Shown here: positions 40,012 to 48,798 of the stretch, piece after piece | Layout of the letters: every line of letters begins with the position of its first letter | Position numbering within the stretch: position 1 is the stretch's first letter | Assembly: GCF_902833055.1 (NCBI RefSeq) | Contig: NZ_CADFEJ010000004.1 | Location: 248,001-312,000, forward strand | Source: Burkholderia territorii | GTDB lineage: Bacteria; Pseudomonadota; Gammaproteobacteria; Burkholderiales; Burkholderiaceae | Direction: 5' to 3' | Length of the DNA stretch: 64,000 nt | The notes under the pieces: generated by a model | Told to the model about the DNA's origin: nothing | The model's input: only the letters and a program-made list of their open reading frames with translations | Databases searched by the model: none | Position numbers and translations under genes: made by a program

Positions 40012-41959
40012 CCCGAACATAACGCCGTGGGTGTTCGGCATGCACGAAGCGCTGGACGATCCGACCGTGCAGAAGATTGTGTGTATGAAGTCGGCGCAGG
40101 TCGCGTGGACAGATGGCGTGCTGCTGAACTACATCGGCAAGCGGATCGACGTTGATCCGTGCCCGATGATCGTCATGTTCCCGAAAGAGAAGACGGCGAA
40201 GAAGTTCAACCTGGAGAAGTTCGAGCCGATGGTCGAGGTGACGCCTCGTCTCTCGGCGAAATTGCCGGTTCACGCGGCCCGCGACAAAAACAACTTGTGG
40301 GATCACAAGACGTTCGCGCGCGGCTTCCTGAAGTTCATCACGTCGAACGCGCCGGACGAAGTGAAGTCGACGCCGGCCCCGGTCGTTGCGGTCGAGGAGC
40401 CAGACGACGCGAACACGAACGTGCGCGAGCAGGGCGATTCGATCACGCTGCTGGAGGAGCGGAACAAGAGCTATTCGGCCCGGCGACGCAAGATGATCTT
40501 GGGCGGCACGCCGACCATCGACGGCCTGTCGCGCATCCAGCAGGCTTACGCGGCATCGGATCAGCGCGTGTATCTGGTGCCGTGCCCTGATTGTGACGAG
40601 GAGCATGAGCTGGCGTGGGAAAACGTCACGTGGAGCGAGGGCGCCGAAGTCGTACATGAGGTCTACGGCCGCGCACAACCGGAGACGGCTCGTTACACCT
40701 GCCCGCATTGCGGCTCCTTGTGGGACGACGCGGCGCGCATTCGCGCGGTGCGTCGCGGGCGGTGGGTTGCGACGGCACCGTTTCACGGCGTTGCCGGTTT
40801 TCGGATCAACGAGCTGGTGTCGCCGTTCCCCGGCTCGAACATGGCCGAGCTGGTCAAGAAGTGGCTGACGGCCGATAAGGCGCTGCGAGAAGGGGACGAT
40901 ACGAAGATGCGTTCGTTCGTGAACAACTCGCAGGGCCGGGCGTACAAGTACAAGACCGATCTGCCCGAGCTGGACGTGCTCGCGCAACGTGCGCTGCCAT
41001 ACGCGGAGCTGACGGTTCCGCTCGGAGGTCTGGTGTTGACGCTCGGCGTCGACGTGCAACACGACCGGCTCGCAATCGTCCTGCGTGCATGGGGGCGCGG
41101 CGAGGAAAGCTGGCTCGTCTTGTGGGGAGAGATCTACGGCAACGTGACCGAGCAGCAGCAAGACCCGATGGCGGGCGGTGTATGGGGCGCGCTGACGATG
41201 CTGTTGTCGCACGCGTATCGGCATGAGAATGGTTGGCTGTTGCGTGTACGGGCAACGTCGATCGACTCGTCGGACGGTGCGACGTCGGACGCCGTATACA
41301 AGTATGTGCGAGCTGCGCAGCAGGCCGGTTACAACGTGATGGCCGTCAAGGGCAGTAGCAACGTCGACGCGGAGATTTTCAGCGTGCCGAAGGCGTCGAT
41401 CGACTCGACGCGCAACAACAGCAAGGCAGCGAAGTACGGGCTGCGCCCGTACATGGTCGGCGTGAGCCGCGCGAAGGATCTGATCCTCGAAAACCGGCTG
41501 AAGCTCGAAGGCGACGGGCCGGGCCGCATGCATTGGTATAGCGGCGTGCGCAGCGACTACCTGTCGCAGCTCACGGCAGAGGTCAAGGTGCCGGGGCCGC
41601 GCGGAGGTAAGCGCGTGTGGAAGAAGATCAGCCCGAGAAACGAAGCGCTCGATTGCGAAGGGTATGCGCTGCACGCGGCCCGTAGCGTGAAGGTGCATCT
41701 GATGAAAGAAGCGGACTGGCAAGCCGCGCAGCATCGCGCGTCGCAGGTCTCGCTGTTCGATGCGGTTCCGGTGCTGGAGGCTCTGCCTACTGTCATGCCT
41801 GCCGAGGCGTTACCTGATCCGCCAGCCAAAGTGGTCGTTGCAGAGACTCCGCGGCCATCGCCGCCAGTAATAAAACCGGCCGAAACCCCGCCCTTGAGCG
41901 GGGTTTCGCGCATTCAGGGGCGTCGTGTTGGTCGGTCGACGTACCTGAAGCGCCGTTAA
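39848..41959 (+). CDS. Terminase large subunit (lambda gpA family)
   Basis: 703 residues. GpA pattern: TTDWARKHRRLS near the start, VQKIVCMKSAQVAWTDGVLL (adenine/ATPase motif region), Walker-like PCPMIVMFPKEKTAKKF, acidic VVAVEEPDD, two CxxC pairs (CPDC, CPHC), then the nuclease half with GVDVQHDRLAIV, ATSIDSSDGATSDAVY and RNEALDCEGYALHAARS. It supplies packaging ATPase and cos cutting. The start at 39848 overlaps Nu1 by 164 bases; ATG 39917 is an alternative, though homologues have about 25 residues before the W-A motif, which favours 39848. Confidence 0.9.
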   Translation: MDALSSFLNTTQTVHAVIRRIAEMLRPPERIGTTDWARKHRRLSAKGSASPGRYNPNITPWVFGMHEALDDPTVQKIVCMKSAQVAWTDGVLLNYIGKRIDVDPCPMIVMFPKEKTAKKFNLEKFEPMVEVTPRLSAKLPVHAARDKNNLWDHKTFARGFLKFITSNAPDEVKSTPAPVVAVEEPDDANTNVREQGDSITLLEERNKSYSARRRKMILGGTPTIDGLSRIQQAYAASDQRVYLVPCPDCDEEHELAWENVTWSEGAEVVHEVYGRAQPETARYTCPHCGSLWDDAARIRAVRRGRWVATAPFHGVAGFRINELVSPFPGSNMAELVKKWLTADKALREGDDTKMRSFVNNSQGRAYKYKTDLPELDVLAQRALPYAELTVPLGGLVLTLGVDVQHDRLAIVLRAWGRGEESWLVLWGEIYGNVTEQQQDPMAGGVWGALTMLLSHAYRHENGWLLRVRATSIDSSDGATSDAVYKYVRAAQQAGYNVMAVKGSSNVDAEIFSVPKASIDSTRNNSKAAKYGLRPYMVGVSRAKDLILENRLKLEGDGPGRMHWYSGVRSDYLSQLTAEVKVPGPRGGKRVWKKISPRNEALDCEGYALHAARSVKVHLMKEADWQAAQHRASQVSLFDAVPVLEALPTVMPAEALPDPPAKVVVAETPRPSPPVIKPAETPPLSGVSRIQGRRVGRSTYLKRR

Positions 41960-41972
41960 ACGAGGGAATCGC

Positions 41973-42179
41973 ATGGCATACACCAAGCAGGATCTGCAGA
42001 ACATCCAGTCCGCAATCGCGAAGGGCGAGCTGGAAGTCCAGTATGCCGACCGGCGCGTGAAATATCGCTCGATCGGCGAACTACGCGAGGCGCGCACCGA
42101 GATCATTCGCGACCTGAACGGCGCGGCTGGGCGTTCGTCGATCGTCCGGATTCGCCACGCCGGCAAGGGGGTGCGATGA
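41973..42179 (+). CDS. Head-tail joining protein (lambda gpW-like)
   Basis: 68 residues, MAYTKQDLQNIQSAIAKGEL and VKYRSIGELREARTEIIRD match gpW (lambda 68 residues). It plugs the portal side of filled heads and prepares the neck. Overlaps the portal start by ATGA. Confidence 0.88.
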   Translation: MAYTKQDLQNIQSAIAKGELEVQYADRRVKYRSIGELREARTEIIRDLNGAAGRSSIVRIRHAGKGVR

Positions 42180-43669
42180 AGGCGGGCTTTCCGTCACTCG
42201 CGCGGCGCGGATTCGTGGTGCCGACGCGGCTGAAAGCGGCGGCCTATGAGTCGGCGAGCACGACGGGCGCACGGGCGAAGTCGTGGCGAACGTCGAGCGC
42301 TGGCCCGAACACGGCGGCGGTACAAAACCTGCCGCTACTGCGCTCGCGCGCTCGCGATGCGATTCGCAACGATCCGTGGGCGAAAACGGCGATTGCCCGA
42401 CTCGTATCGAACACGATCGGTAACGGTATTCAAGCGCATCCGAAGCATCCGAACGCTGCGGTGCGAAAGATGCAAAAGCAACTTTGGGAGGATAGCTGCG
42501 AGGAGATCGACGCTGACGAGCTGTTCGATATGGCTGGCGTGCAGACGCTTGCCGCTCGGGCGTTTTTCAGTGACGGCGAGGTACTGGTTCGTCGCCAGTT
42601 CCGCAGTCTGCGCGACGGTTTAGCGGTCCCCATGCAGATCCGGCTTCTCGAAGGCGATCTGCTGCCGATGGAGAAGAACGAGGTCGTGCCGGGCGGGGGC
42701 GAGATCGTCAACGGCGTCGAGTTCAATGCGGACGGTCGACGCGTTGCGTATCACCTGCTGCAGCGTCATCCCGGCGAGTACGGGCGTGCATCGACGGCCA
42801 ACATGCAGACCGTTCGCGTGCCGGCCGACGAGATCGCACACGTGTTTCTCGCGTTGAGGCCCGGCCAGGTGCGCGGCGTTCCCGAGCTGTCGACCGTGCT
42901 GCTACGGCTCAAGTCACTGGACAACTTCGACGATGCGGTGCTGTTCCGGCAGGAGGTCAGCAACCTCTTTGTCGGCTTCGTCACGAAGCCACCCGCCGAG
43001 CCGGGCTTTCCGGGAGATCCCATCACGGGCGGAGAAATGCAGTACGACGTCGACGGTTTTTCGCCGGTCGTATCGCTCGAACCGGGGAGCATGCAGGAGC
43101 TGGCCCCCGGAGAGGACGTCAAGTTCGCCGAGCCACCGGGCGCGGGGACCGACTACGGGCCGTTCATGCGCCAGCAACTGATGGCGGCTGCGGCTTCGGT
43201 TGGCATGCCGTACGAAGTCTTGACCGGCGATCTGCGCGACGTGAGCGATCGAGTGTTGCGGGTGATCTTGAACGAGTTCAGGCGATCGATTGAGCAGTTC
43301 CAGTGGAATGTGTTCATCCACCAGTTCTGCCGGAAGGTCTGGCGGTGGTGGGTCGATGCCTGCGCACTATCGGGTGCGATGCCGATGGCCGATTACTACC
43401 GACACCGTCGCGAGTATCTGCGGGTGCGGTGGGTGCCGCAGGGCTGGCCATATATCCATCCTGTGCAGGACGTCACGGCGAAGCGGATGGAGATCCGGTC
43501 CGGGCTGGCGAGCCGGACCGGGGCGGTGTTGTCGCGCGGTGATGATCCGGAGCAGGTCGACCAAGAGAACGCGGACGATCTCGCGCGTGAGCGCCGGCTC
43601 GGGATTCGATATGACACGCTCGATCCGGTCGACGGGGCGGGCGATCTTTCAAATGGGGATGGCGAATGA
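42176..43669 (+). CDS. Portal protein (lambda gpB family)
   Basis: 497 residues. Typical motifs: NLPLLRSRARDAIRNDPWAK, TARLVSNTIGNGIQAHPK-like core, LLEGDLLPMEKNEVVPGG, GRASTANMQTVRVPADEIAH, MPYEVLTGDLRDVSDRVLRV and FIHQFCRKVWRWWVDACA. Forms the dodecameric DNA channel at one capsid vertex. Overlaps genes on both sides by four bases. Confidence 0.92.
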   Translation: MKAGFPSLARRGFVVPTRLKAAAYESASTTGARAKSWRTSSAGPNTAAVQNLPLLRSRARDAIRNDPWAKTAIARLVSNTIGNGIQAHPKHPNAAVRKMQKQLWEDSCEEIDADELFDMAGVQTLAARAFFSDGEVLVRRQFRSLRDGLAVPMQIRLLEGDLLPMEKNEVVPGGGEIVNGVEFNADGRRVAYHLLQRHPGEYGRASTANMQTVRVPADEIAHVFLALRPGQVRGVPELSTVLLRLKSLDNFDDAVLFRQEVSNLFVGFVTKPPAEPGFPGDPITGGEMQYDVDGFSPVVSLEPGSMQELAPGEDVKFAEPPGAGTDYGPFMRQQLMAAAASVGMPYEVLTGDLRDVSDRVLRVILNEFRRSIEQFQWNVFIHQFCRKVWRWWVDACALSGAMPMADYYRHRREYLRVRWVPQGWPYIHPVQDVTAKRMEIRSGLASRTGAVLSRGDDPEQVDQENADDLARERRLGIRYDTLDPVDGAGDLSNGDGE

Positions 43670-44739
43670 AAGGGAAGAAGCGATGGTGGGACATCCGCGC
43701 GCAAGTGAACGCGGCGGGCGAGAGTGAGGTCGAGGTCCGGATCTATGGGGACATTGGATTCTGGGGCACCGACTCGGGGCTGTTCGCGTCGAGGCTCGAA
43801 GGGCTAGCGGAGAACGCTGCCTCGATTGTTGTCGCGATCAATTCGATGGGCGGCGACGTGTTCGACGCGTTCGCCATCTACAACGCCGTGCGGCGGTATG
43901 CCGGCAAGGTGAAGGGGCGCGTCGACGGCGTCGCCGCGTCCGCAGCGTCGCTTATCCTGATGGCGTGCGACACGATCGAGATGCCGTCGAACGCGCGGCT
44001 GATGATCCATAACCCGCACACGGTCGCGGCCGGCGGCGCCGGAGATCTGCGCAAGCTCGCTGACCTGCTCGAAAGCATGTCGGACAGCATGCTGGCGGCC
44101 TACGTCGAGCGCAGCGGCCGGACCGAAGAGGAGGTCCGCGCGATCATGGATGCCGAGACTTGGCTCACGGCCGCGCAGGCGAAGGAGCAAGGGTTTTGCG
44201 ATGCGGTCGTCGACCCGATCCGCATCGCCGCATACGCGGGTGCAGCCCGACTCGCGGCACGCTATGCAGCGGTGCCTGCCGAAATCGTGGCGTTACTGGA
44301 GGCCGACGGCGAGATACAGCCAGTCAATCCGTCGCCCGATACTTCGACGCAGCCCCCGCAGCCGCCGGCAGCGCCCGATGTCACGGCGCTGGCGTCGCAC
44401 GTGTTCGCTGCGTGCCGCGATGCTCGGATCGAGCACTGCGCCGAAGGCATCGTGCTGGCGACCGGCTTGCGCGATCGGGCGACCGTCGACGCGGCAATCC
44501 GCAACGCGCAGGACATCGCAGGTATCTGTCTGGCCGCGAGCCTGACCGAACTGACGGCCGGCTTCGTGGCAGATGGGCTGACACCGGATCAGGTGCGTGC
44601 GCGGTTGTTTGAGCGTGTGACAGCCTCGCAGAGGCCGATCAACCATCGTGCTGCACCGGTTGCGTCGCAAGACGTGCCCGTGGTCGCGAATGCGCCGCGT
44701 GCGGCGTCCATCTACGCGGCTCGCAAGAGCGGCAAGTAA
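43666..44739 (+). CDS. Head maturation protease, ClpP/S49 type (lambda gpC-like)
   Basis: 357 residues. ClpP-like fold: INSMGGDVFDAFAIYNAV, nucleophile S92 in GVAASAAS, H115 in MIHNPH and acidic D near IMDAETWLTAAQA. Residues 215-357 form an Ala/Pro-rich linker and a helical tail that may act as scaffold, as C/Nu3 do in lambda. Processes capsid assembly. The stop TAA is the centre of a near AAAG-N3-CTTT site. Confidence 0.85.
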   Translation: MKGKKRWWDIRAQVNAAGESEVEVRIYGDIGFWGTDSGLFASRLEGLAENAASIVVAINSMGGDVFDAFAIYNAVRRYAGKVKGRVDGVAASAASLILMACDTIEMPSNARLMIHNPHTVAAGGAGDLRKLADLLESMSDSMLAAYVERSGRTEEEVRAIMDAETWLTAAQAKEQGFCDAVVDPIRIAAYAGAARLAARYAAVPAEIVALLEADGEIQPVNPSPDTSTQPPQPPAAPDVTALASHVFAACRDARIEHCAEGIVLATGLRDRATVDAAIRNAQDIAGICLAASLTELTAGFVADGLTPDQVRARLFERVTASQRPINHRAAPVASQDVPVVANAPRAASIYAARKSGK

Positions 44740-44769
44740 CTTTGACGTAACCCGAGGAGGGGAAAACTC

Positions 44770-45114
44770 ATGTCGAACTGGAAGGTACAGGCCGCTCTGA
44801 CGGCTGAATTTCTCGTGTCGGAGGGCAACGGGCAGATCTCGCGCGAGCGGATCGTCGTGAAGGCAGGCGCTGCACTGCCGGCCGGGCAGGTGCTCGGCGT
44901 GACCAGTACCGGCGAATATGCGCCGTACGACAAAGCGGCTAACGACGGTTCGGAAGTCGCTGCTGCCATCCTCTATGCGCCGCTGGCAGCGTCTGAAGCC
45001 CCGCGTCCGGCGACGGGTGTCGTCCGGCTCGCCGAAGTCGCTGGCGGCCTGCTCACGGGACTCGATGCTGCCAGTCGCGGGGATCTGGCCGAGCGGCACG
45101 TGATCGTCCGTTGA
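44770..45114 (+). CDS. Capsid decoration protein (lambda gpD-like)
   Basis: 114 residues (lambda gpD 110). VSEGNGQISRERIVVKAGAA and LPAGQVLGVTSTGEYAPYD, then YAPLAASEAPRPATGVVRLA match the head decoration family, which trimerises on the expanded shell. GAGGAGGGG precedes the ATG. Confidence 0.88.
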   Translation: MSNWKVQAALTAEFLVSEGNGQISRERIVVKAGAALPAGQVLGVTSTGEYAPYDKAANDGSEVAAAILYAPLAASEAPRPATGVVRLAEVAGGLLTGLDAASRGDLAERHVIVR

Positions 45115-45132
45115 TCGAAACCCACCCCATTC

Positions 45133-45161
45133 AAGGCCACGCCGACCGCGTGGCCTTTTTT
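45133..45161 (+). terminator. Intra-operon terminator between D and E genes
   Basis: AAGGCCACGC (45133-45142) pairs with GCGTGGCCTT (45148-45157), followed by TTTT. The GGAGG ribosome site of the capsid gene begins about 18 bases later. Confidence 0.8.
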
Positions 45162-45187
45162 GTACCCATTTTCATGTCGGAGGTTGT

Positions 45188-46183
45188 ATGGCGGATATCG
45201 CCCTGTTTCAAGACGATGCGTTCTCCCTCTCGTCCCTGAGTGCTGCGATCAACGATCAGCCGTATGTTCCCGGCCGCATCGGCTCGCTCGGCCTGTTCGA
45301 AGAGGACGGCATCACGACAACGACGATCCAGATCGAGCGCGACGGCGACACGCTGTCGCTCGTGCCGGCCGGGGAGCGCGGTTCGCCGGCCGCAGTCGTC
45401 GTCGGCAGCAAGCGCAAGATGATTCCGTTCAATACGGTGCACCTGCCGCAGCGCGCAGTGATCAAGGCGGACGAGATCCAGAATCTGCGCGCGTTCGGTT
45501 CCGAGACCGAACTGGAGGCGCTGCAGACGGTCGTGAATCGCCGGCTCGCGAAGATGCGCCGCCAGCTCGATGCGACGCATGAATTCCATCGAATCGGCGC
45601 GATCAAGGGCGCGGTGCTCGATGCCGACGGCAAGACGGTGCTGATCGACCTCCTGCAGTACTTCGGCATCGAGCAGACCGTGATTCCGTTCGAGCTGGGC
45701 AAGGCGGACACCGAGATCCGCGTGAAGTGCGTCGAGGTGCAGGACGCGATCGAAGATGCGCTGGGCGCGACGACGTACACGGGTGTGCGCGTGCTCTGCG
45801 GCCGGACGTTCTGGAACAAGCTGATCGCCGCGAAGACCGTGAAGGAGACGTACCTCGCGACCGCGATGGCGGCGTCGCTGCGCGGCGATGCGCGCGACGC
45901 GTTCGACTTCGGCGGCTGCACGTTCGAGCGCTATCGCGGCCGCGTCGGTGACGTCGGCTATGTGGCGGACGACGAGGCGCACGCGATTCCCGAAGGTGTG
46001 CCGGACCTGTTCATCACTCGCTTCGCGCCGGCCGACTACGTCGAGGCGGTCAACACGACTGGCATTCCGTACTACGCGAAGCAGGAGCTGATGGAATTCG
46101 GGAAGGGCGTCGAGATCGAGGCGCAGTCGAACCCGATCCATCTGTGCACGCGCCCGAAGGCGCTGGTCAAGCTGAAGGCGTGA
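45188..46183 (+). CDS. Major capsid protein (lambda gpE family)
   Basis: 331 residues (lambda gpE 341). Motifs: LFQDDAFSLSSLSAAINDQP, TTTTIQIERDGDTLSLVPAG, MIPFNTVHLPQRAVIKADEI, FGGCTFERYRGRVGDVGYVA and FITRFAPADYVEAVNTTGIP. HK97-type fold. GGAGG is 5 bases before the ATG. Confidence 0.93.
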   Translation: MADIALFQDDAFSLSSLSAAINDQPYVPGRIGSLGLFEEDGITTTTIQIERDGDTLSLVPAGERGSPAAVVVGSKRKMIPFNTVHLPQRAVIKADEIQNLRAFGSETELEALQTVVNRRLAKMRRQLDATHEFHRIGAIKGAVLDADGKTVLIDLLQYFGIEQTVIPFELGKADTEIRVKCVEVQDAIEDALGATTYTGVRVLCGRTFWNKLIAAKTVKETYLATAMAASLRGDARDAFDFGGCTFERYRGRVGDVGYVADDEAHAIPEGVPDLFITRFAPADYVEAVNTTGIPYYAKQELMEFGKGVEIEAQSNPIHLCTRPKALVKLKA

Positions 46184-46184
46184 C

Positions 46185-46472
46185 ATGGCGTTCCGGGATC
46201 TGATGGCCGACGTCGACACGGCCGTAAAGCGCGACCTGTCCGACGAGGTCAAGATCGATGGCAAGCCGCTACAAGGCATGTTCAAGGCGCCGTGGCTTGG
46301 CCCGGATCTCGGAACGCAACGCACGCAGCTGGTTGCGCCGATCCTCGACATCACGGACGACGATGCGGCACGCGTGCGCGAGGGCAGCATCGTCGAAGCG
46401 GGTGGCGAGCGGTTCCGTGTCTTCGAGATTCACCCGACCGGCACGGGCTGGACAATCCTCATTCTGAGGTGA
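46185..46472 (+). CDS. Head-tail attachment protein (lambda gpFII-like)
   Basis: 95 residues (lambda gpFII 117). Starts MAFRDLMADVDTAVKRDLSD; VAPILDITDDDAARVREGSI and ERFRVFEIHPTGTGWTILIL fit the small beta-barrel connector. One base separates it from the capsid gene stop and it is followed at once by the gpZ-like gene. Confidence 0.65.
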   Translation: MAFRDLMADVDTAVKRDLSDEVKIDGKPLQGMFKAPWLGPDLGTQRTQLVAPILDITDDDAARVREGSIVEAGGERFRVFEIHPTGTGWTILILR

Positions 46473-46474
46473 CG

Positions 46475-47005
46475 ATGGATCTGTTGAAGGTCGAGATCGA
46501 CGTACGGGGGGCGCTCGAAGCGCTCGCGGAGCTGCCGCCTGCAGCAATGCAGGCGGCATGGCGTCGGACGCTGCGGAAGACAGGCGCGTGGATTCGGAGT
46601 CAGACGGCGAAAGAGGTCAGCGGCGCGACAGGCATTCAGCAGAAGCTCCTGCGGCAGCGGATGTACTTCTTCATGCGATCGCTCGACACGGGCAAGGTGT
46701 GGCTCGGCCTGAATCCGCTCGAAGCGCACCGGCTCGGCGCGGTACGGCGCACGAAGAAGGGCATGCGGGCCGGTAAATCGCTGTTCGAGAGCGCGTGGCG
46801 CAAGACGAATCGACAACCGGACGGGCCGATCTATCGACGCATCGGCAAGGCCCGGACGCCGTTCGAGGTGGTGAAGGTCGAGTGGTCGCAGACAGGTGAT
46901 CCAGCATTTCGCCGGGCCGCGCAGGCATGCGAGGCGAGGCTGATGACGGTGCTGCGGCAGGAGGTCAACTATGAACTGCAGAAGGCGGCGAGCCGTGCTC
47001 GATAA
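46475..47005 (+). CDS. Minor tail/neck protein (lambda gpZ-like)
   Basis: 176 residues (lambda gpZ 192). VRGALEALAELPPAAMQAAW, then RRTLRKTGAWIRSQTAKEVS and SLFESAWRKTNRQPDGPIYR are typical of GPZ, needed for tail-head joining. Starts 2 bases after the previous stop; overlaps the next gene by 35 bases. Confidence 0.75.
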   Translation: MDLLKVEIDVRGALEALAELPPAAMQAAWRRTLRKTGAWIRSQTAKEVSGATGIQQKLLRQRMYFFMRSLDTGKVWLGLNPLEAHRLGAVRRTKKGMRAGKSLFESAWRKTNRQPDGPIYRRIGKARTPFEVVKVEWSQTGDPAFRRAAQACEARLMTVLRQEVNYELQKAASRAR

Positions 47006-47519
47006 CCTGAAACAACTTCATGACGGCATCGAGGCCGGCCTGCGCGCAAAGCTGCCGGACCTCGAACGCATTCATGCGTATCCGAAGATCGGCAAGGCGA
47101 TCGAAACGCCGTTCGTCGCGATCGAGCTTGCAGAGCTGGAGCCGGGACACGACGACGGAACGGGCCGTGTGCCGCTGATCGCGCGCATGCAGGCTCGCGT
47201 GATCGTTGATCCGTTGGTAGAGGATGCCGAGGTGCAGGTCAGAGAGCTGTCCGCGCGCGTACTGCAAACGGTGCACGGGGCGACGTGGGGACTACCCATG
47301 ACGCCCGGCAAGCAGGTCGGCTCGGCGGGCGTCGATCCGTTCCGGCCAGAGCTGGACACGTATCTCGTCTGGCTCGTCGAATGGGTGCACGAATTCGACC
47401 TGGGCGACGTGTTCGAGCCGCCGACCAAGGGCCGCTCAGTGCTGTGGGGCGTCGATCCCCGGACGGGGCCGGGACACGAGGACGACTACTGGAGTCCGTC
47501 CGGACAGGATGCGGGGTAA
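46971..47519 (+). CDS. Phage neck/tail-completion protein
   Basis: 182 residues. ATG 46971 lies 5 bases after AGGAGGT inside the gpZ-like gene; GTG 46995 is possible. Beta-rich core (TPFVAIELAELEPGHDDGTG, ARMQARVIVDPLVEDAEVQV), acidic C-terminus. Its place between gpZ and the P2-type gpV is where the lambda-type head module meets the tail module, so it may be the adaptor. Family not recognised with certainty. Confidence 0.65.
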   Translation: MNCRRRRAVLDNLKQLHDGIEAGLRAKLPDLERIHAYPKIGKAIETPFVAIELAELEPGHDDGTGRVPLIARMQARVIVDPLVEDAEVQVRELSARVLQTVHGATWGLPMTPGKQVGSAGVDPFRPELDTYLVWLVEWVHEFDLGDVFEPPTKGRSVLWGVDPRTGPGHEDDYWSPSGQDAG

Positions 47520-47522
47520 AGG

Positions 47523-48203
47523 GTGAGCGACTTCGAGTTAGGCGAGATGGATCGCCGCATGGCATGTCTGACGCAGTCCGCGATCGTCGAGGCCGTCACG
47601 TACGATCCGCCTCGCGTGAAGGTGCGCATCGGCGATTGGGTGAGCGACTGGCTCAAATGGCAGGCCGGCGCGGCCGGCAAGGTTCGACATTGGCGTCCGC
47701 CGTCCGTCGACGAAGAGGTGGCCCTGTGGGCACCGTCCGGCGATCTCGCCGGTGCATTTGTCGCGCCCGGCTACTACACGGACCAGCACGGCGGCTCGGG
47801 GCGGTCCAGTCCGGATGAGACGGCGACGGATTACCCGGACGGTGCATTCGAACAGTACAACCATGCGAGCCATGAATACGTGCTGTCGGTGCCGGCCGGC
47901 GGACGGATCGTGTTCCGTATCGGCGCGACGGAGTTCGAGCTGAAGGCAGACGGCGCAATGCTGCGTACGGCGAAGCTGCTCGCCGATGTGCCGGACTCGA
48001 CGTTCACCGGCAACCAGACGACCGAGAAACTGCTGACGTTCAACGGTGGCATGCAGGGCAAGGCGGGCGAGGGCGGTGGCGTCGCGATGAAGGTCGCGGG
48101 CGGAGCTGAATTCACCGACGACGTCGTAGCAGCCGGCAAATCGGTCAGCAAGCACAGGCACCGCGAACAAGGCGACGGCGAACTGGTTAGCTCGCCAGTC
48201 TGA
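47523..48203 (+). CDS. Baseplate spike/assembly protein V (P2 gpV-like)
   Basis: 226 residues, GTG start. N-terminal helix SDFELGEMDRRMACLTQSAI, OB-fold with VKVRIGDWVSDWLKWQAGA and VDEEVALWAPSGDLAGAFV, then beta-helix repeats ending in the tip (GGVAMKVAGGAEFTDDVVAA). It is the membrane-piercing spike of contractile tails. Confidence 0.85.
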   Translation: MSDFELGEMDRRMACLTQSAIVEAVTYDPPRVKVRIGDWVSDWLKWQAGAAGKVRHWRPPSVDEEVALWAPSGDLAGAFVAPGYYTDQHGGSGRSSPDETATDYPDGAFEQYNHASHEYVLSVPAGGRIVFRIGATEFELKADGAMLRTAKLLADVPDSTFTGNQTTEKLLTFNGGMQGKAGEGGGVAMKVAGGAEFTDDVVAAGKSVSKHRHREQGDGELVSSPV

Positions 48204-48224
48204 GCAATTCAAAGTGACTTTGGA

Positions 48225-48246
48225 CCCCGCCCATGCGGGGTTTTTC
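48225..48246 (+). terminator. Intra-operon terminator after gpV
   Basis: CCCCGC-CCAT-GCGGGG followed by TTTTT. An AAAGTGACTTT palindrome lies 3 bases upstream (48211-48221). Confidence 0.8.
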
Positions 48247-48262
48247 GTTTGTGGGGGTGGTG

Positions 48263-48463
48263 ATGGCGAAAGACGCACAGCAAGCCGGGGCGGTGGCTCC
48301 CGTGACATTCATCGATACCGCGTTCCGCAGCCGCGTGATCGTGTTTCCGGACGGCTCGCACGTTGCCGTGCTGGCCGGAAAAACGGAAGTGACGCAGCCG
48401 GAGCATATCGCGTATCTGGAATCGCGCGGCTGCTTCAAGCGCATTCCGACGAAGGCGCAGTGA
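48263..48463 (+). CDS. Small phage protein between V and W
   Basis: 66 residues, MAKDAQQAGAVAPVTFIDTA, strand-rich (RSRVIVFPDGSHVAVLAG). ATG 48263 follows a G-rich ribosome site just after the terminator. Its stop overlaps the W start by one base (TGATG). Unknown role in baseplate assembly. Confidence 0.7.
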   Translation: MAKDAQQAGAVAPVTFIDTAFRSRVIVFPDGSHVAVLAGKTEVTQPEHIAYLESRGCFKRIPTKAQ

Positions 48464-48798
48464 TGGCCGCGCTGGTCGGCATGTGTCGCCGAACGGGGCG
48501 GCTGATCGGGGGTGTCGAGCATCTGGTGCAGAGCGTCGCGGACATCCTGAGCACGCGCAAGGGCGCGCGCCGCGAGCGGCCCGAGTATGGCTCGGATCTT
48601 CCGGAAATGGTCGACCTGCCGATCACGCGCGGCTGGATCTCGGCCGCACAGGCCGAAGCGGCACGCGCGATTGCCCGCTGGGAGCCGCGCATTGCACTCG
48701 GCCGCGTGAACGTGCTGTCTGTCGTGGACGGCAAAGTAACTTTTCGCATCGTCGGGCAGTACGACGGCGATGACGTTGTATTCGAGGTGACGACATGA
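48463..48798 (+). CDS. Baseplate wedge protein W (P2 gpW/T4 gp25-like)
   Basis: 111 residues (P2 gpW 115). GVEHLVQSVADILSTRKGAR, YGSDLPEMVDLPITRGWISA and RWEPRIALGRVNVLSVVDGK match GPW_gp25, a sheath-initiating baseplate wedge. The codons for KVTF carry an AAAGTAACTTT site and are untypical for the gene. Confidence 0.9.
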   Translation: MAALVGMCRRTGRLIGGVEHLVQSVADILSTRKGARRERPEYGSDLPEMVDLPITRGWISAAQAEAARAIARWEPRIALGRVNVLSVVDGKVTFRIVGQYDGDDVVFEVTT